Assembly (NCBI GenBank): GCA_026706425.1
Contig: JAPOYW010000605.1
Span: 1-19,994 of the forward strand
From: Gammaproteobacteria bacterium
GTDB lineage: Bacteria; Pseudomonadota; Gammaproteobacteria; Pseudomonadales; Azotimanducaceae
Direction: 5' to 3'
DNA length: 19,994 bases
The number at the start of each line of letters is the position of its first letter. The first letter of the stretch is position 1. The position numbers were made by a program, and so were the translations under genes. This document shows positions 1-6,300 of the stretch, piece after piece. Under the pieces are notes generated by a model that was not told the origin of the DNA, made no database searches, and saw only the letters and a list, made by a program, of their open reading frames with translations.

Positions 1-1186
1 GGCGAGCTCTTGGGCGCGGCCCCGTAGCTGGCCGATCATGGCAAGCAGAACCCCGAAATCCCCAACCGAGAGCTTGCCGTCGAAGACCATGAACAGGACG
101 TAGCAGAAGAAGAACAGCTCGATGATCTGGTTGAATGCGCCGTTGACCCAGAAGATGGCCATCCACACCAGCGACTGGATGCGGTGGCGCTTGAACGACT
201 CGGAGCTGTCGCCGCCGAACCGGCCACGTTCCTTCTTGTTGCCGCCGAGGCTCTGCACGGCGAGCACGTTGTCCATGCCCTCCTCGATGGTGCTCGTGGT
301 CAGCGCGCCGGCGGCCCGCGCGGCCTGGCCCCGCCGGCGCACGATGGGCGCGAAGAGGGACGACACGCCGAACCAGAGCGGCAGGATGACCACCGTCATC
401 CAGAGCAGTTCGGGGACCGTGGGATAGGCGCTCAGCATCGTCAGGGCGGTGACGATGAACAGCGAGATGGTCATCACCGGGGTGTGGACGATCTGGTAGA
501 AGATCTCGTTGATCTGCGGCGTGTCGTAGAGCACCCGGTAGATGGAGTCCCCGATGCGCTGGTCCTCCAGCCGGGTCATGGAGAGCCCCATGATGCGGTT
601 GAAGACATGGGATCGGACGGTGTGGTTGAGCGCCTGCGTCAGGCGCATGTTCATCGTGAACTCCACGTATCCCCAGACGGCACCGAGGCTGCTGTGGCCA
701 CCGTGCAGGGCGTTCTCGGTGGTCGTCGCGTAGTCGCGGCCTTGCAACAAGCCGGCTTCGACGTCGTCCCGGTAGCTGGGATGGGCACCCATGAGAAGCA
801 TGAGGCCCACACCCACGATGGCGAGGAAGATCATGATCTCGAAAGCCGAGTAGCCCTGCAGCATTTGCAGCACGGGGGTCATGTAGGCTGGGTACTGCTC
901 AGCTTCCGCGATGGGCACGCCGAGTATGACGTGGTCGACCAGGATCTTGCCGAACCAGGTCAGCACGAAGATCGGAATCGCCTGGCCCACCCAGGTCATC
1001 GCGAGCTTTACGATCGACCGCCATACGAAATAGCGCAGGTAGCTGGCCGCGCGCAGGATGATCCGAGCCGACTGCTTGAAGGTGATCGTCGTCTCGGTAT
1101 CGATCAGGCTGGCCCGGAGCTCGAGGTCGCGCTCCCGCTGGCGAAGAGATCGCTTGGGGGGGGGGCGTGTCGGCCGGGTCTGACAT
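1..1186 (-). CDS. ABC exporter half-transporter, membrane domain; truncated by window edge and out of frame at a C10 run
   Basis: Read from position 1155 down to 1, the minus strand encodes 385 uninterrupted residues typical of a type IV ABC exporter membrane domain. Helices are visible around FVWRSIVKLAMTW, EIMIFLAIVGVGLMLL, PVMTISLFIVTALTML and LFFFCYVLFMVF, and coupling regions include RIGDSIYRVLYDTPQINE and TIEEGMDNVLAVQSLGG. The ATP-binding domain would lie outside the window. The natural start is ATG 1186, two bases after the stop of the upstream ABC gene (1191-1189), but that ATG is one base out of phase with the body. The shift falls at ten C (1165-1156): nine or twelve would give MSDPADTPPPKRSLRQRE. 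No start codon exists upstream in the body frame before a stop, and its first internal ATG already lies in the first helix. Tight coupling to the 829-codon ABC gene suggests a heterodimeric exporter; the substrate cannot be told. Confidence 0.85.
1156..1165. repeat. Homopolymer run of 10 G/C at a coding start
   Basis: Ten G on the plus strand, read as ten C on the coding strand, directly follow codon 7 (ACG) of the downstream ABC gene. Its length sets the reading frame: 9 or 12 bases put ATG 1186 in frame with the transporter body, while 10 does not. This is either a base-calling or assembly length error or a slippage-prone switch. Confidence 0.9.
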
Positions 1187-1188
1187 GG

Positions 1189-3678
1189 CTACGCGGTCCC
1201 CGCTAGGTTGGACTCGGCATCGACGAACGCCCGGTAGCGGCCTCCTTCGAGACCCATGAGGGTTTCATGGTCGCCGCTCTCGACGATGCGTCCGCCATCG
1301 AGGTAGACGATGTTGTCGGCCAGGCGGATGGTCGATATGCGGTGCGTGATGACGAAGATCGCCCGCTCGCGCCCCCACTCGGCGAGGTTCGTCATGACCT
1401 TGCGTTCGGTGGCTGCATCGAGCGCGGCGGTGGGTTCGTCGAGTGCGAGAATCGGCGTGTCGCGTACCACCGCCCTGGCGATGGACAGTCGTTGCCGCTG
1501 GCCCGTCGACAGCTTGCCGCCGCGGTCGGACAGGACGGTGTCGAGGCCGCGCGGCAGGCTGTTCACGTAGTCGTCCATGCACGCCACGCGTACCGCTTCG
1601 CGTACTGCGGCATCGTCCGCGCCCGGCGCAACGTAGCGGATGTTGTCCCGCACGGACATGGCGAACAGCACGTTTTCCTGCAGCGCGATGGCGATGTTGG
1701 CGCGCAGCGTCTCGACCAGGTAGTCGCGTACGTCCCGACCGTCGATCGAGATGGTGCCGGCCTGGGTGTCGTACAGGCGCAGCAACAACGCCATCAACGT
1801 GCTCTTGCCGGATCCGGTGGGCCCGATAATGGCGGTGATGCTTCCGGGCGTGGCGGCGAAACTCGCGTTGTCGAGCACGGGACGACCGGGTTCGTAGGCG
1901 AAGCGTACGTTTTCGAAGCGGATCTCGCGTTCGAACCGGGTCATCGGCACGGCGCCGGGCCGGTCCTTCACATCGGGTTCGAGGTCCAGGATGTCGAACA
2001 CCCGCCGCAGACCCATGGCCATGTCCTGCGCCATCATCCAGCCGCGCAGCACCCAGCGGATGTCGCCGCTGGACTCCCCGAACTGGGCCTGCGCCCAACG
2101 GAACGTCGCGAGGTTCCAGACCACGTAGCTGAGCCCCAGCAGACCGACCAACTGGGTGGCGAACACGGGATCACCGCGGTGCGACCACATGGCCATGGCG
2201 AACTCGCCGCCGATGAAGAAGCTGGCGGCCAGGGTGTACATCACGATCGTGACGTAGGCGATGAGGATCCGGACCCGGTAGGCCGCGTTGAAGGCGATGA
2301 TGGCGTCGTCCTCGAAGCGCTTCTGGGCACGTTCCTTCGTGCCGAACGCCTTGATGAGCTTCATGGCGCCGAACGTCTCCTGGATCGTGGCGGTGACATC
2401 GGAAGCCGCGCCGCGGTAGGCCAATGCCCGCACCCGCATCCGCGGCATCGCCCAGTACGCCCACAGGAACCCCGGAATCAGCAGCGTGGCGGCCATCAGG
2501 CCCAGCCAGGGGCTCAGCAGGGTCACCAGGACCACGCACGTGAGGTAGCTTCCGGTAGCCAGCGTCATGGCGAGCAGGTGCCCGATCACCGAGGTCACCA
2601 TGGCGCTGTCCTGGTAGATACGGAAGATCGAGTCGCCGGTGCGGTGGCCGCTGTGGTAGCTCATCGACAACTGGTGCCAGCGTTCCACGAGGGCAACGCG
2701 AAGGTCCTGGTTGATGTGCTGCATGATCCACAGGTTGTAGTAGGGATTGACGAAGGTGCTGATCGGTGATTGCGTCACCCAAATGAGCAGCTCGATCTTG
2801 ACGTAGAGCCACATCAGTTCGACCTTCTGCTCCCGGGTCAACTCTTCGGTCGCCGTGTAGGCCCATTCCGGCACCCCGAAGAACATTGCTATTTTTTGCA
2901 ACGAAGGAGCCAATGGCTCGCCCTGCAGGAGGTTTTGGTTGATCAGGTCGCCGAGGATCAGCCCGAGCGCCAGTCCGAGGAAGCGCTGGCCGAAGTTGAT
3001 CGCGTAGAAGTACACCAGGTGGGTAGCCGCCCGGACCCGAAACTCCAGGCGGGTCTCGCCGTCGCGGCGGATGCGGAACTGCACAGTCCATCCGAAAATG
3101 CACGCGGCGAGGACGGCCGTGCCGTAGAGTTTCGGCGGCCAGCCGTCCATGAAGAATCCGGAGAAGGTCACCACCCCGATTCCGGACAGGATCGTCGCGG
3201 CGATGGACGTCATCTGCCATCGTCCCGGCGGCGCAAAGGCTAGCCCGAACATGGACGCAGCGATCGTGGCTGTCGGTATGTACATGAGGAACCAGGGCCA
3301 CTCGAGGGTCGCCGGTACATAACCCGTAGCAGGCCCTGCGAACGCGACGGCGCACACCAAGAACGGTGCGTAGGCGAAGCTGTAGCCCTCGCTGGCCAGG
3401 ACTTCCGCGGTCGTGTTGCCGATGCCTTTGCCCGGAATCCACCAGCGACCGAGGAAGTAGTAGCGGATGTACGGCCAGGATCGGAGGAACAGGTACAGGA
3501 CGTCCCGGAACCCGCTGTTGTCGGTATCGGCGTCGGGCTTGCGTTCGGGCGGCAGGTACCCGGGCCCGAACATGGGCATCGCCCGGGACCGAGCCCGATT
3601 CGCAGCGATGTCCTGGGCGTTGTCAGCCACGTCCCTCACCCCGTGGCCAAGCGCATCACCAATTCGCGGTGGCGTCAA
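1189..3678 (-). CDS. ABC exporter half-transporter with N-terminal extra membrane region and ATP-binding domain
   Basis: This 829-residue type IV ABC exporter half joins a membrane domain to a nucleotide-binding domain. Motifs are Walker A GPTGSGKST (619-627), Q-loop ALQEN (665-669), signature LSTGQ instead of LSGGQ (723-727), Walker B ILALDE (743-748) and switch histidine H779. The core membrane domain runs from about 215 to 535. Before it, residues about 100-200 hold roughly four additional hydrophobic segments, making the protein some 230 residues longer than a usual half-transporter. The frame opens at TTG 3678, which has no ribosome-binding site; GTG 3630, preceded by GTGAGG at short spacing, is an alternative. 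The stop is two bases before the ATG of the next ABC gene, so the two are probably translated together and form a heterodimer. The substrate is unknown. Confidence 0.93.
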   Translation of the reverse strand: MTPPRIGDALGHGVRDVADNAQDIAANRARSRAMPMFGPGYLPPERKPDADTDNSGFRDVLYLFLRSWPYIRYYFLGRWWIPGKGIGNTTAEVLASEGYSFAYAPFLVCAVAFAGPATGYVPATLEWPWFLMYIPTATIAASMFGLAFAPPGRWQMTSIAATILSGIGVVTFSGFFMDGWPPKLYGTAVLAACIFGWTVQFRIRRDGETRLEFRVRAATHLVYFYAINFGQRFLGLALGLILGDLINQNLLQGEPLAPSLQKIAMFFGVPEWAYTATEELTREQKVELMWLYVKIELLIWVTQSPISTFVNPYYNLWIMQHINQDLRVALVERWHQLSMSYHSGHRTGDSIFRIYQDSAMVTSVIGHLLAMTLATGSYLTCVVLVTLLSPWLGLMAATLLIPGFLWAYWAMPRMRVRALAYRGAASDVTATIQETFGAMKLIKAFGTKERAQKRFEDDAIIAFNAAYRVRILIAYVTIVMYTLAASFFIGGEFAMAMWSHRGDPVFATQLVGLLGLSYVVWNLATFRWAQAQFGESSGDIRWVLRGWMMAQDMAMGLRRVFDILDLEPDVKDRPGAVPMTRFEREIRFENVRFAYEPGRPVLDNASFAATPGSITAIIGPTGSGKSTLMALLLRLYDTQAGTISIDGRDVRDYLVETLRANIAIALQENVLFAMSVRDNIRYVAPGADDAAVREAVRVACMDDYVNSLPRGLDTVLSDRGGKLSTGQRQRLSIARAVVRDTPILALDEPTAALDAATERKVMTNLAEWGRERAIFVITHRISTIRLADNIVYLDGGRIVESGDHETLMGLEGGRYRAFVDAESNLAGTA

Positions 3679-3732
3679 GGACTGTTTCAGCGCCGGTTGT
3701 CGACGCTGTGCCGGCCTCCGACGTCGTTGGTT

Positions 3733-3770
3733 GTACGAAGGTTGACAATTCTCTCGTACGGCTTGATACG
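3733..3770 (+). promoter_or_regulatory. Possible promoter with inverted repeat
   Basis: TTGACA (3742-3747) is followed after 17 bases by GATACG, a poor -10 match. The -35 box sits between the arms of a dyad, GTACGA (3733-3738) and TCGTAC (3754-3759), which could be an operator. It lies in the divergent space between the ABC genes and the coiled-coil gene. Evidence is sequence pattern only. Confidence 0.25.
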
Positions 3771-3861
3771 AGGGGGCAGTTTGGCGCGGTAACCCAAGGT
3801 GTTGTTCTTGCGGGACAAACGCGGAAATTTCTCTTAACTTATTATTTTAATTAACTTTTTG

Positions 3862-3890
3862 TTGACCAAGAAACGACCGGGCAGTACGCT
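3862..3890 (+). promoter_or_regulatory. Candidate promoter of the first coiled-coil gene
   Basis: TTGACC (3862-3867), a 17-base spacer and TACGCT (3885-3890) follow a strongly AT-rich stretch (about 3827-3861) that looks like an UP element in otherwise GC-rich DNA. The predicted transcription start is near 3897. The same layout recurs at 9285-9313 upstream of the paralogous gene, which raises confidence. Confidence 0.5.
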
Positions 3891-3913
3891 CTACCTATGA
3901 GCTTGGCAGCAGC

Positions 3914-3920
3914 AGGACGA
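3914..3920 (+). promoter_or_regulatory. Ribosome-binding site that decides the start at 3927
   Basis: AGGACGA lies six bases before ATG 3927. No such site precedes the in-frame ATG at 3897, which would sit almost exactly on the predicted transcription start. I therefore take 3927 as the start, unless the transcript is read leaderless. Confidence 0.5.
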
Positions 3921-3926
3921 GTAGCC

Positions 3927-4400
3927 ATGGACCACGGCGAGTCTACCAACAGCGAACCCACCCTCGACGTGCGCGTGGCGACCCTCCAGAACGACGTCAC
4001 CCACCTGGTGCGTCGCGTCGATCAGGTCGAACGCAGCGTCGAGCAGACCCGGGACGAGCTCAAGGAGAGCATCGCGGGCGTTGACCGAGACCTCAAGGAG
4101 AGCATCGCGGGCGTTGAACGAGACCTCAAGGAGATGCGACGCGAACAGGAAAGCAACCTCAAGGTGACCACGGACGAACTGAAGTTGGGCATGCATCGCA
4201 TTGAGGATGGACTGAAATACGACATCCGGGAGCTCGGTGCCGATCTCAAGGAGATGATCCGCGACCTCAAGGCCGAAAACACCGAGGTGAGATCCGCGAT
4301 GAGAACCGAGCTGGGCCACGATAGGAAGGTGCTCTACGCGCTCTGCGTGTCCGCCATCGTGATGATGCTCGGCCTGCTCGGGAAAGGCGTGCTCTATTGA
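3927..4400 (+). CDS. Small coiled-coil protein with C-terminal membrane anchor
   Basis: The product is 157 residues (167 if started at ATG 3897). There is no signal peptide. Residues about 12-130 are charged, helical and heptad/hendecad-like, with repeated D-L-K-E every eleven residues (DLKESIAGVDR, DLKESIAGVER, DLKEMRREQES), which suggests a long coiled coil. Residues 134-154 form a single hydrophobic helix ending in GKGVLY, so the protein is probably tail-anchored in the inner membrane with the coil in the cytoplasm. It resembles the gene at 9378-9746: RVATLQNDVTHL aligns with RVAAVETDIKHV, and both have the C-terminal R-x-L-x-x-L-C...KG pattern. Its 3' end overlaps the convergent ASPIC gene by 7 bp. 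Function is unknown; I recognise no named family. Confidence 0.75.
   Translation: MDHGESTNSEPTLDVRVATLQNDVTHLVRRVDQVERSVEQTRDELKESIAGVDRDLKESIAGVERDLKEMRREQESNLKVTTDELKLGMHRIEDGLKYDIRELGADLKEMIRDLKAENTEVRSAMRTELGHDRKVLYALCVSAIVMMLGLLGKGVLY
4059..4124 (+). repeat. 33-bp tandem duplication inside the coiled-coil gene
   Basis: Two copies (4059-4091 and 4092-4124) differ at a single base and are followed by a partial third (4125 on). Each encodes eleven residues, LKESIAGVDRD or LKESIAGVERD, so gain or loss of a unit keeps both frame and hendecad phase. The near identity points to a recent duplication. Confidence 0.9.
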
Positions 4401-6250
4401 TTGCGCGAATGATCGGGCAAGGGTGTCGGCGCCTGGCCCTCCCGCAGTCGGTAGGAGCGCCCGGACGGGAGGTCTGACCAGGTTTCCCGGGCGCCACCCG
4501 GCCAGTCGATAGTCAGCTCCTCCAGCAGAGGCGCATCCCCTAAGCCGATTGTGACGGGCAATTCGACCTGCGAGAGGTAGCTTCGGGCCGGATTGACGAC
4601 CCGGATTTGCCGATGGCCGGCCACATTAGCCGTCACGACGGCGCCGAGGGCGTGCCGGTTCGCCGTTCGCGAGACTAGCTTCACGCGCACCCAGTTGTGG
4701 CCGAGGGCCTGGTCGTTGCGCAACAGCACCGCGCGTCCGCCGACCTGGGTGATGGCGACGTCGAGATCGCCGTCGTCGTCGATGTCGGCGTAGGCGGCGC
4801 CGCGGCCGACGATGGGCGCGGCGAGGTCGCCGACCACCTCGAGCAGCTCGTAGCGACGCGGGCATTCCTTCCCGCAGTTCCAGAATAGTTGCATTGGCTG
4901 CGCGTAGCTTTGGCTGGCCTGGACCCGGCGAATCTCCGGTTCCACGTGGCCGTTCGCCGCCAGCATGTCCAGGCGACCGTCGAGGTCGGCGTCGAAGAAG
5001 AACACGCCGAAGGTCAGCGCGCGCCGGCTCGGCGCACCGACGCCGGACACGATGGCGTCATCGCTGAACAGCCCCTCGCCGGGGCGGGCGACGTAGAAGG
5101 ACGACATCTCGTTGGCGAAGTTGCCGATCACCACCGCGAGCTTGTCGTCGTTGTCGAACCGGGCCGCGTCCACCCCCATCGCGCCCGTGGAGGCGCCGCC
5201 GGCGTCGAAGGCGAGGCCCGTTTCCACGCCGGCCTCCCGGAACCGGCCTTCGCCCTGGTTCAGGAACAGGAAGTTGCGAACCGTGTCGTTGGCGACCACG
5301 AGATCGGGGCGGCGGTCGCCGTCGACGTCCACCGGCGCCACGGCCAGCGCCTTGCCCACCGGTTGACCGGTCGACGGGTGGGAGACACGTACGCCGGCGT
5401 CCTCCGAGACGTCGACGAACTTGCCGCTGTCGTTTTTATAAAGGTACGAGTCGGTGCCGGGGAAGTCGGTTGGCGGGCCGTAGGCGCGACCGATGCCGGT
5501 CAGCCGATAGTCCACCTCCCGATCGATCTCCGGCGACCAGGCGACGTAGTTGCACGCGAACAGGTCGAGGTCGCCGTCGCCGTCGATGTCGACGAACGCG
5601 GCGCTGGTGCTCCACGCATCCTGGCTACCGGAGACTCCGGCCTCGGCGGTGACATCGACGAAACGCTCGCCGCTCAAGTTGCGGAACAGCCGGTTCTCGC
5701 CCACCGCCGTGACGAAGACGTCCACGAAGCCGTCGCCGTCGAAGTCGCCGGTGGCGACCCCCATGCCGTACAGCGCAAATGCCATGCCGGTTGCCTCGGA
5801 TACGTCTTCGAACGTCCCGTCGCCGCGGTTCCGGTACAGCTTCGACGTCGGAAGCGTGGCCGGTTGCGGCCGCCAAGGCCACGTCGTCGAGTTGACGAAC
5901 AGCAGATCCGGGTCGCCGTCGTTGTCGTAGTCGAAGAAGGCGACGCCGCCGCCCATGGTCTCGGGCAGCAGCCGTTCGCCATACGCGCCCGCGTCATGGA
6001 CGAAGTCGATGCCGGCCTCGCGGGTGATGTCGGTGAACGCGAGCCTCGGCAGGGTCGAGACGGCGCGGATTGGTTCGTTGGGTCCGGCAGGCTGATGTTC
6101 GGCGGGCGGTTCGTCGGCGGGCTCGCGAGTCGTCAACCAGAATACCGCCACCACGAGAACGGCGATCGCTCCGGCGAAGACGAGCGACAGGCGCAGCGCG
6201 CGCCGGATTCGGTCCTCCCCGTCGGGATGCTCGGGACCCTGTTCGGTCAC
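4394..6250 (-). CDS. Membrane-anchored FG-GAP/VCBS repeat protein with C-terminal ASPIC/UnbV domain (CRTAC1-like)
   Basis: The product is 618 residues from a GTG start at 6250. A single helix at about 19-39 with charged residues before it acts as a signal anchor, placing the rest in the periplasm. Residues about 70-510 carry FG-GAP/VCBS propeller repeats with calcium-binding loops at DYDNDGDPD 107-115, DFDGDGFVD 169-177, DIDGDGDLD 221-229, DVDGDRRPD 308-316, DADLDGRLD 420-428 and DIDDDGDLD 489-497. Residues about 515-605 match the ASPIC/UnbV domain (GHNWVRVKL, ANRHALGAVV, SYLSQ, IGLGD, IDWPGG). Such proteins are likely extracytoplasmic binding or scaffold proteins; no catalytic residues are recognisable. 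It starts 50 bp after the stop of the multihaem cytochrome gene on the same strand, so the two are probably one transcript. The upstream ribosome-binding site is weak. Confidence 0.92.
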   Translation of the reverse strand: MTEQGPEHPDGEDRIRRALRLSLVFAGAIAVLVVAVFWLTTREPADEPPAEHQPAGPNEPIRAVSTLPRLAFTDITREAGIDFVHDAGAYGERLLPETMGGGVAFFDYDNDGDPDLLFVNSTTWPWRPQPATLPTSKLYRNRGDGTFEDVSEATGMAFALYGMGVATGDFDGDGFVDVFVTAVGENRLFRNLSGERFVDVTAEAGVSGSQDAWSTSAAFVDIDGDGDLDLFACNYVAWSPEIDREVDYRLTGIGRAYGPPTDFPGTDSYLYKNDSGKFVDVSEDAGVRVSHPSTGQPVGKALAVAPVDVDGDRRPDLVVANDTVRNFLFLNQGEGRFREAGVETGLAFDAGGASTGAMGVDAARFDNDDKLAVVIGNFANEMSSFYVARPGEGLFSDDAIVSGVGAPSRRALTFGVFFFDADLDGRLDMLAANGHVEPEIRRVQASQSYAQPMQLFWNCGKECPRRYELLEVVGDLAAPIVGRGAAYADIDDDGDLDVAITQVGGRAVLLRNDQALGHNWVRVKLVSRTANRHALGAVVTANVAGHRQIRVVNPARSYLSQVELPVTIGLGDAPLLEELTIDWPGGARETWSDLPSGRSYRLREGQAPTPLPDHSRNQ

Positions 6251-6300
6251 GCCGCTATTCGTCGGGATTCCTCATACGCGGCGACACGTTACCACTCGAA

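Noticed and set aside
184..1206. Plus-strand 340-codon open frame opposite the ABC genes
   Set aside because: The minus strand encodes a clear ABC membrane domain; the plus-strand translation is His/Asp/Arg-rich with no domain, as expected opposite GC-rich coding DNA.
1267..2769. Plus-strand 500-codon open frame
   Set aside because: It lies opposite the ABC ATP-binding and membrane domains whose motifs are intact; low-complexity composition marks it as a shadow.
4861..4884. CGKEC in the ASPIC protein as a haem or metal site
   Set aside because: The spacing is C-x3-C without a following His, unlike the CxxCH haem-c motif, and no other ligands are evident.
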